A stretch of 64,000 nt of DNA, from assembly GCA_023374045.1 (NCBI GenBank), contig CM041776.1, positions 142,789,296-142,853,295 of the forward strand, in the 5' to 3' direction. Positions 46,811 through 58,437 of this stretch are shown in pieces. Origin of the DNA: Limonium bicolor. Its lineage: Eukaryota; Streptophyta; Magnoliopsida; Caryophyllales; Plumbaginaceae. Position 1 is the first letter of the stretch. Every line of letters begins with the position of its first letter. The notes under the pieces were generated by a model. That model did no database searches. It saw only the letters and a program-made list of their open reading frames with translations, and was not told where the DNA came from. Both the position numbers and the translations under genes were made by a program.

Positions 46811-49800
46811 TTATCTCTCAACCCACATTCCCTCGTTATGGTCTGATCGTATATACTCACGATGACCTGTGACCTCAGCCTCTTCCAATGAAATAGGAAC
46901 AGTTGGAGGTTCATCTTCTGCATCATACTCATCCTCATCAACCACACCATCCACACCAACTATTCCTCTTCTCCCTTTAAGCACAACAGACCATCTAGGA
47001 TTACAGGGATCAGTTACATAAAATATCTGCTTAACCTTCGTCCCAACAACGAATGGCTCAACCGTGGGAGTAGCTCTAGACAGATCAACCAGTTTCATAC
47101 CATGCTCCTCCTCACGGTAGCCATGATTGTTGTTAACCCAGTTACAGCGGGAAACACACATTTCGTAGCTGTTGTAGTCCAATACCCAGATGTCTTGTAT
47201 AACACCGAAATATGATTGTTGTACCGAGACAGGACTATGACCCACGACACCGATGTCATATAAGTTTTGATAAGCTTCAAGCTCTACACCACTGTTTTGA
47301 TTCGTTGACTTCTGATCCTGACGTTCTGTGAAAAAGGTGAATCCGTTGACATCGTACCCCTCATAAGAAATTACATCCAGATTTGGTCCAAATGCAACTA
47401 CTTTAATCAGTTCAGGCACATTTGGACTGATCGGACAACACTCTCTCTTTGAACCATCGGACAAATGTCCTATTCTGCTCATTTTGTAGTCTAACGTCAC
47501 TCATGTTTGGATATTGTGCTCTTAAAACACACAAGTGTTCATCAAAGTATGGTTCAACATCTTCAAGATGACTTAGCACAACTAAATGAGCTTTGTTAAG
47601 AGTGTCTATGTCAATTCTTTTCAGTTTCCTTCCAACCGTGCCAACACCCTTCAATCTGCCCTCGTGTCTAGAACGTGGAAGTCCAATGGTATCGACACCT
47701 TCTAGGTAATTGGTGCAGAAGTCTACAACTTCCTCTGTGATAGTGCCCTCTATAATACTACCCTCTGGGTGACGACGGTTCTTCATTTTCTTCTTCAGGA
47801 CACCCATGTACCTTTCGAACGGATACATGTAGCGAAGGTACAAAGGACCACACATCAGAATCTCTCTTACAAGATGCACGAGGAGATGTATCATTATGTC
47901 GAAGAACGATGGAGGAAAATACATCTCCAGCTGGCACATTGTCACAATAAGATCCTTTTGTAATTTAGACAGAGTGTCCACATCAAGAACCTTAGACGAA
48001 ATGGATTTGAGGAAGACACTGACGTTTGTGATTGTGTGTCTGACAGCATCCGGCAAGATCCCACGTAGTGCAATTGGCAAAAATTCTTGAAGTAGGACAT
48101 GATAATCGTGAGATTTCATTCCTACTAATTTGAAATCTGTCATGGACACTAGGTTTCTTATGTTTGAGGAGTAACCTGATGGCACCTTGATGTTGTAAAG
48201 GGTACTGCATAGACTATGTTTCTCTTCTTTAGACAGAGTGTGACAGGCAGGAGGCAAGAATGTGCGTTTTCCACGTTCTTGCGGGCCAAGCTCTGTGCGT
48301 ATGCCCAACTCAATTAAATCTTTTCTTCTTCTTCCTTAAATGATCCTTTGTCTTTCCTTTTATGTTCAAAAGAGTGCTAGTGACACTTTCACCCACGTTC
48401 TTCTCGACATGCATCCCATCGATACAATGTCTAACCTCCAGATGCTGCCAGTACTCTAGTTCCCAAAATATTGATTTCTTTTTCCAGACACTTTTTTCAC
48501 CACTTTTGGTTGGCGGCCCGAAGTTGTTCACAATATTATCCAACTTTTTGTAAATCTATCTCTGTACCTGTCAAAGGCTGGCGCGCCATGCTGTGATCAG
48601 TTTTCCCATCGAACTCTTTCGCCATCTTTCGATACTTATGTCCTTTTGGAAGCATTTTTCGGTGGCCCATATACACGGTTTTCCCACTATGTTTCAAGCG
48701 AATGCTACAAGTGTTTTCACCACAAATCGGACACGCCAACGCCCCCTTGATTGAATAGCCTGAAAGATTACCATAGGCGGGGAAATCATTGATTGTGCAG
48801 TACAACATGGCACGCAAATTGAAGTCCTCTTTACTGAATGAGTCGTAAACCGTAGCCCCTTCATTCCACAAGAGTTGTAGATCCTCTATCAAAGGTTGTA
48901 GGAATACGTCAATTTTGTTGCCCGGTTGCTTTGGACCAGATATTAACAAAGACAACAAGATGTGTCTTGGTTTCATGCATAACCACGGCGGTAGATTGTA
49001 AATAACCAAAGCACAGGCCAGGTACTGTGTATGCTACTCAAAGTACCGTAAGGGTTCATCCCATCCGTGCACAAGCCTAGCCTTAGGTTTCTCGGTTCGT
49101 TACCAAACTCAGGAAATTTTACGTCTATGTTTCTCCACTGTGGTGCATCAGCGGGATGTCTTAATCTGCCATCCTTTTTCCTGTGAACTGAATGCCACCG
49201 AAGATTCTCTGCGTCTTTCTCAATGGAGAACAAACGTCTGAACCTTGGAATGATGGGCAGGTACCACAGTACCTTAGCTGGTGAACCTTTCTTACTACCG
49301 CTGATGTGAGTTTGTTGTTTCTTATACCGTGACGCTCCACATGCTGAACAGCTTTCAGCAAATTCATCCGATTTCCAAAACAGCATGCAACCATTTGGAC
49401 AAGCATGAATTTTCTGGTACCCCCCCATACCCATTGGGCACATCATTTTTTTGGCTGAGTACGTAGTCGTTGGTAAAACGTTGTCCACCGGAAGAACGTA
49501 TTTCAATAGTTCCAGGAGGTCAGTGAAACTTACGTCGCTCCAGCCATGTTTCGCTTTCAAGTTGAATAGCTTGAGGACGACACTCAACTTGCTTAACTTT
49601 GTAGGGTCACACCCGGGGTACAACGGTGTTTTGGATGAATCCAACAAATTTTCATGCTTGTCTGGCGTGTTAGAGTAATGTCGTTCCACATCTTCGAGCA
49701 TAGTCTCAATGTCATCATCCCAGAAATCTGGCTCAACGTTCCCTGTAACGTCTTCTGGGTCACCAGCAACTGTATCATCTCCAAGTTCTGTTTCTGTGTT

Positions 49801-50088
49801 TGCCTGACCATTATCCCCTTCGTCAGGCTTAATAACATCGAACGCACTCTGACCATGCCATCGGATTATGTCTTGGAAATCTTTTGTAAAACCGCGGCGG
49901 ATCAGATGTTCCTTAATTGTTTCAACGCCGCGATATCTCAGATTGTTTTGGCAGTCGATACACGGACAAAATATGTATCCCTTGTCTGTAGGTTTCAGAT
50001 TGTTCGCCAACACCGTGCATAACTTATCAACTCCTCCTTCTAAAAACTTGTCGTCCAAATTTCCGCTGTAAATCCACGAACGTTCCAT
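46811..50088 (-). pseudogene. Tnp2 (TNPD-like) CACTA transposase
   Basis: Starts at Met 50,088. Order: N-terminal transposase-associated domain (RSWIYSGNLDDKFLEGG, FCPCIDCQNNLRYRG), transposase_21 core (LWYLPIIPRFRRLFS; LCTDGMNPYG; YNLPPWLCMKPRHILL; CHICG-like CPICGENTC), HCIDGMHVEKNV, DUF4218 (VHLVREILMCGPLYLRYMYP) and DUF4216 (VVAFGPNLDVISYEGYDVNG). It binds transposon ends and excises the element. The reading is split by one-base shifts near 49,010, 48,540, 48,335 and 47,440; two are beside A runs. All blocks are otherwise well preserved, so the copy is young or the shifts are assembly errors. Total about 1,080 codons. Confidence 0.92.
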
Positions 50089-51480
50089 CTCCTTCTAGCT
50101 ATTTATATGAAGGCAGCCATTTCATACCGTCACCCGTGGCAGAGTCTTTACACTTTTGTATCTTATCAACCTAAATCCATCCATGAGTATTAAATCCCCC
50201 ACCGGTGAACGTGTTTTTAATATGTAATTTATTGAAAAATTTCGGCAGCATCTCCCTACAGTTCTTCAAATGCACGATATTATGATATTAATCAATAATA
50301 TATGCATTCGAAGAACAATAAAGAGATACTGCTGAAATAATCAATAAAGTACAATTAAAACACATTCACACCCTAGGTGTGAGATTTAACAATCATGGAC
50401 AGTCCCGACAGGGACTGCCGAAGATATACCTCTATTAGGTATATCTTGGGCGGATAACTATGTTTGGTAGTTTGTCAAATATTATGTATATATATGTAAT
50501 CTTACCTCTGGTAGACGATTAGCCGATGCTAAGACGGTTGAGGTCGGAAGCCAAAATAAAGTCGTAGTCCTGATGCATAAATGAAAAACGACAACATTAG
50601 AATTCATCAAAAAATCAAGGTTAAATGCTAGCTAAACCGCGGAAAAAATCGACAGCATCTCCCCTATATTTCTAACGTCTCCAAATCAGTTTATCAAAGT
50701 CAAATTTGCACGCACCATCTAGAACTAGTAACATACATAAACTTATCTTCTTCTACTATATAAATGAAGTTTATTTATGACCTTCTCTGCAGTACTTCAG
50801 ATTGAAGGACTGAAACTAGTCATTCTAGAACCATTAAAATACCGAAACTCATCTTATTCTTTCTGGTGGTTATAACAATAGCATTGTTGATTCCTGTCAC
50901 AGATTGTGAATCAAACAGAGAGCATCTGGCATAGCAGATTGAGCAGTTGAAAATGAGCTATTTTCAGGAATCGGTAATATACTTGAACTTACTTTCTTTC
51001 CTGTGGCAGTTTTAAGTAGTAGCATTTTTAAAACTACACTATTATTTATTAATTGTAATACTAAATGCTAAGAATAAATAAATACAGCAGTTTACAGTTT
51101 GCTTTGCAAAATTACCGTTACTAAGCACCGAAGTGGGCAAGTAGTGTAGAAATCAGCCCCACGAACTAGGTTGCAATTAACTGTGAATCTGGGCACAAAT
51201 ATATGAACAAAGTTAGAACTTGCAATCGAAATGCATGTATATGAACAAAGTTAGAAAAAAACGACAATCAATCGATCGCATACCCAATACGCGATAGAGA
51301 GGTCGACGGTGAGACCAGTGGTAGATGGGTGGACCGGCGGCGATGGGAGTGACAAAGGTGGTGGGAGCGATGGTGGCGATGGCCGTTAGCAAGGTGACGG
51401 AGAGAGGAGGCGATTCATTTCAGTGAGGAAGATAGCGCGAAAGAGAAGAAGAGTTACTGTAAGTACAGTGTGCAGAGTAA
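50089..51480. other. CACTA 5' region without recognised genes
   Basis: Upstream of the transposase on its strand. AT-rich and non-coding; presumably promoter and leader. A GC-rich minus-strand stretch at 51,300-51,420 has no clear protein. Confidence 0.5.
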
Positions 51481-51489
51481 ACGGGCAAA

Positions 51490-52015
51490 TGTTGTAGTTA
51501 AAAGGACTTTAGATTACGGTTTACATGAAAACCGTAATGTAAAGTCACACTTTACATGACGGTTCCTAAAGAACCGTAATCTAAAGTGTAACGAAATTAA
51601 TAAAATAGCGCGAAAATTATTTGGCCTATGCTGGGTTTCGAACTCAAGATCGATGGTGTTGACTCATGTACCCACGGCCATTGAGCCATGAGTCTTATTC
51701 GATCAAACAAATGTAACATTAATATAAAGTTATTTTTAATCTAAAATAAGCTGGTAAGACGACGTCGTTCACTGTAATTTAGATTACGCGCGGCGTCGAA
51801 AAAATCAAATAATGCGGGAAATATTTGGCGTCAGGTCAAGACGACGTCGTTGACCATCAGTGGGCGGGGACTTTAGATGACGGTTATTTGTAAACCGTAA
51901 TCTAAAGTCCGTTGACCGTAAAGCGCGCGTCAACACGGGACTTTAGATTACGGTTTCACAAATAACCGTCATCTAAAGTCCGTCCTAAAAAAGGCGCGCC
52001 TACCTCCGATCGATT
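51490..52015. repeat. Right subterminal repeats of the CACTA element
   Basis: Inverted pairs such as GACTTTAGATTACGGTTT ... AACCGTAATGTAAAGTC at 51,510-51,545, 51,550-51,590, 51,870-51,910 and 51,940-51,980. Confidence 0.85.
51622..51693 (-). other. tRNA-like sequence inside the CACTA end
   Basis: The minus strand has a possible A box (TGGCTCAATGG) and, about 45 nt later, a B-box-like GAGTTCGAAAC. The stems do not pair well and no acceptor stem was found, so it is at best a decayed tRNA or the head of a tRNA-derived SINE. Confidence 0.35.
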
Positions 52016-52464
52016 ATTGCTTACGGTTAATTTAATAAACGTCATTAATTAACTCCGGCCTTCATATTAATTACGGTTTCTGTTAAAGCCGTGATTAAAC
52101 CACCGTCATTAAAGGCTTCCGTTCCACCAGTGCTTGTTCTAAGGTTGTATTTCTAAGTGGTTGTGGCACTTATAAATTATTTTGTCCATATAAAGTATTG
52201 ACTAGTCTTATCACATTGTGGGTGATCTTATTCATGTGTTAATGTGTTACATGTTACATTATCTTTTAGAGTTGATTTCTCCTTGTTATGTTCCCTCTTT
52301 AGTCCATTATTTATGTAGTTTAAAGTGATCTTATTGGGCTATATGTATTTGTTTATATAAATACATTTGGAGATTGCATAGCTTCTTAATCATTTTAAGG
52401 CTCATTAGCCTCTATAATTTTAATTAAATCCTTAATTAATTACCTAAACCTTAGGGGTATTTCA

Positions 52465-53968
52465 TACCTCTAATCAAACACACCTTATACAAGAGGAACC
52501 CACATTCAAGCAAGCACAAAAGTACCCTGCCCTGCCTCGTGGAGGAAATGTTATAAGAGTTTTGGCCTTACAAAATACTAAAACCGGGGACCTTGTCCCT
52601 TGTCCTACAAGAGCTAATGTCCTAGGCACAAAATGGGTTTTGAAAACCAAAAGAAAAGCAAGTGAATAAATATAAAGGAAGAAAGCCTTATTAGTTGCCA
52701 AAGTGTATAATCACGAGGCTGGTGTGGACTATCATGAAACCTTTAGCCCAGTCATCAAACCCACAACCATCAGACTTCTACTCTCTCTAACCATATCTCA
52801 AAGCTGGTCTATTAGTGAGCTGGATGTGCATAATGCCTTCCTTCATGAAGACATTACTGAGCACATTTACATGGAACAACCTCCTGGCTTTCAGATTAAA
52901 ACTGGTCTCAAGGACCTGGTTTTTCTAAGCTCGGTTCCCGTCTCTTGGATACTGGCTTCAAGGCTTCTAAAGCATACTCCTTATTGTTTATATACAATCA
53001 TCATGATGTTCTCTACTTGCTAGTCTATGTATGTTCTCATGGAAATTCTCTTTCAAACAGTACAAAAGTCCGCTGCCCATCTAGCCACTACCTTTCCAAT
53101 CAAGGATTTAGGATCCTTAAACTACTTTTGGGGGGTAGAGGTTCACCGAATCTCTCATCTGGTCTATTCTAAGTCAGAAAATATACATTGAAACCCTTAT
53201 CCAAAGAACCAACTTCACAAAATCTAATCCTATTCAAAACCCCTATGAATGCCAACTTCAATCCAAACACAGATTGGCCTCGGAATCTTTTTCAGATCCT
53301 ACTACCTAACGTAGTCCAGTAGGAGCCCTTCAATATCTTAACCTACTCGACCAGATGTCTCCTTTGTAGTGAACCAATTGTCAGTTTATGTAAAGCCCTA
53401 AAAATTTCACACTGGCAAGCTCTAAAGAGTCTTCTCTACGATATCTGAATGGTACTGAGAGTACTACCTTCATCTTTACTCACAATCACCCACTTGTATC
53501 ACTGCGTATGCATACGCGGACTGGGCTAGTAGCCCTGAGGATAGAAGGTCCACTACTGGCTATTGTATATATCTAGGGCAAAATCGTATCTCTTGGCGGT
53601 CTAAGAAAACGCGAAGGTAGCTAAATCTACAGCTGAGGCCGAATATAAAGCTTTCGGCAAGATCAAAACTCAAATGGATACAACACATGCTAAGTGAACT
53701 GAGCATTCAACTGAAACAACCGCGAAAATTGTGGTGTGATAACCTAGATGCTACATATACGACGGCAAATTCAACTTTCATTCTCACGCCAAGCACGTAG
53801 ATTTAGACTTTCACTTCGTGAGAGAGAAGTTGGCCTATCGATCCCTATAGATAGGGTTCCTCCATGGTTGTGACTAGAATGTCGATATTCTGACCAAGCT
53901 GTTGCCAATTGGGAAACACTCAACACTGCAATTCGAACTCAGGCTCCATGAGTCTAAAACGAGGGGAT
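52465..53968 (+). pseudogene. Ty1/copia pol fragment (RT and RNase H)
   Basis: Starts abruptly at the end of the solo LTR. Recognisable: VLGTKWVLKTKRKA, then after a stop HEAGVDYHETFSPVIKPTT and SELDVHNAFLHEDITEHIYM (reverse transcriptase), FIYNHHDVLYLLVYV in a shifted frame, then the RNase H region with YADWASSPEDRRSTTGYC and LWCDNLDATY over many stops. gag, protease and integrase are missing. A purine run (AAAACGAGGGG) near 53,960 may be its polypurine tract. Confidence 0.88.
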
Positions 53969-54344
53969 AATAGAGTAAACATAATGGCCCAGTAGTGAAA
54001 GCCAAGTTACAGTAGTCCATAAACTACACTATAAATAGACATGTAAAAACCTATGGTAAATAATAAGAGAATGACAAATTTACATTCCCAAAATAAACTA
54101 CTCTAGTAGCCTCATCCATTCTATATGCAAATAAAAACTACTACTAAATATTATATTATATTTTTAAAATTTTGTATGTTTTCTTTTGTTTTTAAATTAT
54201 ATATATTCACCAACTTTTAGCGCAATTATAAACTAAAGATTTTTCTAAATATTTTTTATGAGCTATTGTAATTTATAAATAAACAAACTTTCAACTGCCA
54301 TCCAGTAAATTTTCCCAAATTTAATTAGTAAAATTGACAGGGTC
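53969..54344 (+). repeat. Possible copia LTR remnant, then AT-rich spacer
   Basis: Just after the purine run; contains a TATA-box-like CTATAAATAGACATG near 54,031 and AATAAGAGAA, as in short copia LTRs. No second copy exists here to define ends. From about 54,120 the sequence is AT-rich with nothing recognised. Confidence 0.4.
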
Positions 54345-54351
54345 CTGGTAA

Positions 54352-56850
54352 ATGTTGAGTGGATCTTGGCCTACCCTAACAGCTACGCCTCCTTCCTTCC
54401 CCCTCTAGTGTCGGACCACAGCCCTATGCGTATCACCCTACACCATACCAACCCCCGCAAAAAGGAGCTTTAAATTTCTCAACTTCTGGACTACTAACGA
54501 CCACTCCGTCCTTCCCCTTGTTCGCGAAGCCTGGAATAACCCCCCTCCCCCCTGGTAATCGTCTCTTCACTGTTATTAAGAGACTCAAGCTACTCAAAAC
54601 TGGTCTCTCCTCCTACATAGAACGGAATTTGGCTCGCTTGAGGATAAAAGCCTAAATATTAGGAAGGAACTTATAGATACCCCAACTAAACTGGACTCTG
54701 ACCCTTGGAACCCGTCCTTAATTTCCAAAGAGAAGACCCTAAGACACAAGCTCCTTACTCGTGACAAACAGGAGCTCTTATTCCTTCGCCAACTTGCTAA
54801 AAACCGCTGGCTCAAGTTGCTGACTCCAATAATGCTTTCTTCCATAGAGCCATAAAGGCGAGAAGAAATAAGAACTCCATTGCCTCCATCACGAATGACC
54901 GTGGAGAGGTCCTCAACTCCCCTGTCGACATTGAGGATTGCCTGGTCTCTCACTTCAAGCAGTCCCTTGGCACCAACGCGTCCATGCCCCGCTTCTTTGA
55001 GGATCTCCATTTGGTGGAGTCCAGAACGCTTGACCAATCCAATTGGCCTCCTTAATCCGGCCTGTTGACTCTAAGGACATCAAACTAGCCCTTCTCTCTA
55101 TTAAGGATGACAAAGCCCCCGGGCCGGACGGCTACTCTGCCAAGTTTTTTAAAGCCGCTTGGGATATTGTTGGGGAAGATACTGTCAGGCAATCAAAGGC
55201 TTCTTCCCACAGTGGCAGACTCCTCAAAGAAGTCAACTCCACTCTTATCTCTCTCATCCCAAAATCTGACGCAGCCTCCTCGCTCGGGACTTCAGACCCA
55301 TCTCTTGCTGCAATACTCTTTATAAGATCATCAGCAAGATCCTCGCGGATAGGCTCAAAGGCACCCTTCCCTCACTTATAAGCAAAAACCAAGCGGCCTT
55401 CATTAAAGGTCGCCTCATCTCTGACAATATCCAGCTTGCTCCTGCCTGACCTGATGAAAAACTACCAAAGGGCTCACATCTCCCGCGGTGTATGATGAAA
55501 ATGGATATCAGGAAAGCTTTCGACACTATGGACTGGACCTTCCTCCAGGACACCCTCTCCTTTCTGAAATTTCCCCCTGAATTCAGCAACTGGATCATGC
55601 AATGTGTCACTACCACTACTTCCTACTCGATCAACATTAATGGCTCCCCATCTGGGTATTTCAAAGGGGAACGGGGTCTGCGCCAGGGGGACCCTCTTAC
55701 CTTTTTGTGATGGTTATGGATATGCTCTCTCCGCCTCCTTGACCAGCTTCCACAATCCCCTGGTTTCCGCTTTCATCCGTCCTGCAGTTCTCTTCGTCTC
55801 TCACACCTCCTCTTTGCAGACGACGCTCTCCCTTTTCTGCAGAGGTGACCATGACTCAATATCGCTCATGCTTGGTAAGGTTGATCTCTTTTTTGAGGCC
55901 TCGGGGCTTAAGCTTAACCCAACGAAATCCGACATTTTCTTAGGAGGTGTTAACCCCACCTTAATGGATTCTATCCTCCGCTCTACCGGTTTCAACCTTG
56001 GCTCTTTTCCCTTTCGGTACTTGGGTATTCCCATAACCGCTAGGAAGCCTAAAACCACTGATTATAACCCGCTCATTGACAGCATCCATAGGTCCATCTC
56101 CTCTTGGTCTGGCAAATCCCTCTCCTTTGCGGGCCGCCTCTCCCTCATACAAAGCACTCTCTTTGGCATTGTAGGCTTTTGGGCCTCCTGTACTTCCATC
56201 CCTAAAAATGTTATCAAGAACATTATCAAGTATTTCCGCTCTTTCCTCTGGTCAGGGGAGACGGACCGTAACACCACCCCCATGGTGGCGTGGAAATCCA
56301 CTACGGACTCAAAAAAGCATGGGGGCTTGGGTCTCAAAGACATTCACAAATGGAACATGTGCTTCATTCTTAAAACCATTTCATCTATCATCAACGACTC
56401 GGAGAGAGCCTGTGGATCCAGTGAACCAACCTCTACCTGAACTCCCAGGACATATGGACGGTTGCTGCCAAGGCAAACGACCCTTGGACCTGGAAAACCA
56501 TCCTCCATACCAGGGACTGGTGGATCAAGCAATGCGGTAACTCTGACAATGCCTCCTCTCTGCTTCATTCCTACCAACCCCAACCCCCAGCCAGCACATA
56601 CTACTACAACATATAACTCGCTCGCAGCGAGAGTGTTTGTCTGGCACAACATTTGCTGGAATTCCTGGGCCCTCCCCAAAGCTAAATTCATCTTATGGGT
56701 TACTTTTAGAGGTAGGCTGAAAACTTGTGATAAGCTCCAATCATGGGGCATTTGTCTTGCTAACAGATGCTGGCTCTGTGAGCATGCTCCAGAGAATAGC
56801 CACCACCTTTTTTCCAGTGCAGGTACTCTAGCAGAGTTTGGTGGAGCATA
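54352..56850 (+). pseudogene. LINE ORF2 fragment (endonuclease end, RT, zf-RVT)
   Basis: RT motifs over several frames: KDDKAPGPDGYSAKFFKAAW (about 55,105-55,165), [15 protein letters not shown] (55,395), KMDIRKAFDTMDWTFLQDTL (55,500), GERGLRQGDPL (55,665), LFADDALLF (55,811), RYLGIPITARKPKT (56,015), then the zinc-binding zf-RVT part with HNICWNSWALPKAKFILW (56,645) and CWLCEHAPENSHHL (56,770). At least five one-base shifts and several stops. The enzyme would nick DNA and copy its own RNA there. Confidence 0.9.
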
Positions 56851-57364
56851 TGTGACTGGTTGAAGATCCCAACCAATAGGAACAGTCTTCGTAGTTGCTC
56901 CCGCTGGATTTCCTACTGCAGGAGGAATCGCCCAATCGACCGTGTGAAGAGAGCCTTCATCGCCAATGTGGTCTACTACCTATGGATTGAGTGATGCAAT
57001 CACGCAATGGCCAATCAAGCAAGGAGCCCCGCCTCATAGTTGCTGACATTAAAACTGCCACCAAGTCTATTATTTGTATGAAGATGGGCCATTCTAACAA
57101 GGACTTCCACTGGCTGGATAGAGTGCTCTGCTCCTAGCCTTTTATAGTGATGGATATTTTTGGTGTTGAGGGATAATTTGTTCCCCTCTCCTCTATTTTT
57201 TGTTATTACCCCACTGCTAGCTACACGCCTGTTTAGGCTATTGAGGTTTTTTGTATCCCCCTCCCCTGAGCCTCATTGCTTATCTTTTGGAGTCTGATAT
57301 ATAGGTCTCTATATACTAATTATGTAAAAACTCTACCTATATATATACATCATTACATTTTTAC
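56851..57364 (+). other. LINE tail and 3' UTR
   Basis: Out-of-frame remnants of the ORF2 C-terminus up to about 57,140, then AT/CT-rich sequence to the poly(A). Confidence 0.6.
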
Positions 57365-57376
57365 AAAAAAAAAAAA

Positions 57377-57762
57377 GATTGAAGAGAATCTGGATATTGA
57401 CACCGGACATCAACGAGAGAGTACGCCGGATTAAATTCATCAAATGCTTGCAATAATCTACGGGCATTAGTACAAATTTAGCATCTCTTTTGAAAGAAAT
57501 GCTCAGTATAGCAGAACTTTGTTCCATCAATCTTGAGCAAATCGCCCCAAGCCATTAGAAGTAAGAACCTTTGGCCTACCCATATAGAACTAAGTACCAA
57601 AAGGGTCGTTGTTACTGGATGGTACCAAAATTACAGGTGACAAAAGAAGCACATATCATATTAGCATATAACGTAATTGCTAGAAGATAGGGTAGTCTGT
57701 TGAAGACTATACAACATATAAATAAATTAGTAGGAGAGTTGAGATGCTGCTGGATAGATGAT
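57377..57762 (-). other. 3' flank / 3' UTR of the KNOX gene
   Basis: Between the LINE poly(A) and the KNOX stop codon. No coding content; on the minus strand it is just downstream of the stop, so transcribed UTR is likely. Confidence 0.5.
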
Positions 57763-58270
57763 TCATCCATCATCGGTAAACAAATGCTCATCCATGTAGG
57801 CAGCAAACTGCAAGCTCTCTGAGGGCTTCCAATGTCGCTTCCTCTGATTAATGAACCAGTTGTTAATCTGCCTTGGATCGAGCCCTGTCCTTTCCGCCAG
57901 TGCGATCTTATCCGCTTCCTGATAAGAACAATGTAAGCAGAAGTTTACTGAAAGAGGCAGAGAAAACCACGAATTACCCAATCAGGAATTAATGAGCTAA
58001 CTGGAGTCATAACAGTGAATGAAAGTAAGATACAGTTGGATAGGGCCACTTGTGGTGGGGAATTCCACCATTCCAACAAGGATAGCCTTGCTTCTCTTGG
58101 GAGCTTTCCTTTTTTCTTCTTCTTCGAGAATTCCATCTTCAAACTACCTAGATGGCTCCCAAATCTATTCAAGAGCTTGTCCTTGAGCTCCCTCCCATCC
58201 CATCCTCGGTGAAGCTCCTGAATCTCCACTTCCCCGCTACATTCTTCATCTGAAGATAAAGCCCCATCTT
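57763..58270 (-). CDS. Class I KNOX homeobox gene, last two exons (partial, one frameshift)
   Basis: Exon 58,270-58,034 follows a TTGCCAG acceptor and encodes an acidic stretch ([16 protein letters not shown]), the ELK domain ([21 protein letters not shown]) and the homeodomain start ([21 protein letters not shown]). A 115-nt intron (58,033-57,919, GTATCT to TTATCAG) precedes the last exon 57,918-57,763, with [16 protein letters not shown] and [12 protein letters not shown], the TALE recognition helix, and a short tail ending DDG. The short tail and [13 protein letters not shown] resemble the KNAT2/KNAT6 group. KNOX proteins are nuclear DNA-binding regulators of meristems. After WWN a run of four C puts the frame out by one; KWPYPT is readable in the next frame and meets the donor in phase 0. 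KNOX1/KNOX2 exons were not found upstream. Confidence 0.88.
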
Positions 58271-58332
58271 CTGGCAAGAAAGAAGTACCAGAAAGTTACA
58301 CTTGATCAACTATATCCGTCAGTTAACAACTA

Positions 58333-58435
58333 CTCCCTCCTATTCAAAATATACTCATTTTACAGATATATCTATGTTATAATCTGTTTAGATTCATTTC
58401 TAAAACAGACTTATATTTTGAATATGAGGTAGCAG
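58333..58435. mobile_element. Stowaway-like MITE (103 bp)
   Basis: Starts CTCCCTCCTATTCAAAATAT and ends with the inverted form, ATATTTTGAATATGAGGTAG. TA on each side (58,331-58,332; 58,436-58,437). It lies just upstream of the KNOX exon, in a probable intron. Confidence 0.8.
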
Positions 58436-58437
58436 TA

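Larger units (their letters stand above)
42409..52132 (-). mobile_element. CACTA (En/Spm) DNA transposon, 9.7 kb
   Basis: Termini CACTGGTGGAACG and CCACCAGTG, target duplication CTT at 42,406-42,408 and 52,133-52,135. Two minus-strand genes: Tnp2 transposase (50,088-46,811) and a Ptta/Ulp1-type gene (46,689-43,260). Subterminal regions carry many copies of TTTAGATTACGGTT and its complement, presumed transposase-binding sites, often in inverted pairs. 50,100-51,480 holds no recognised gene. Transposase frameshifts suggest it can no longer move by itself. Confidence 0.93.
26537..52464 (-). repeat. Solo LTR (about 5 kb) split by three insertions
   Basis: Pieces at about 26,537-27,446, 36,514-39,845, 41,921-42,408 and 52,136-52,464 join into one minus-strand LTR of about 5.06 kb. 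It is related to the chromovirus LTRs: the right end is GGGGTATTTCA as at 5,560 and 21,768, and a 'GCGGGTCACC ... AGTAGGGCATCTG' block at 27,170-27,290 (present twice) mirrors the block at 1,600. No internal region adjoins either end. The left border is weak (TTACAATACACAATACTAATT) and no target duplication matches TACCT at 52,465. Mostly AT-rich with no gene. Confidence 0.65.
54345..57376 (+). mobile_element. 5'-truncated L1-type LINE with poly(A) tail
   Basis: Starts inside the end of the endonuclease domain (LPPLVSDHSPMRI at about 54,400) and ends in a 12-base A run at 57,365-57,376. It contains reverse transcriptase and a C-terminal zf-RVT region. 5' truncation plus poly(A) is typical of target-primed reverse transcription. 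No clear target duplication was found. Confidence 0.9.

Noticed and set aside
54594..55037. 147-codon minus-strand open frame
   Set aside because: Antisense to the LINE ORF2 fragment.
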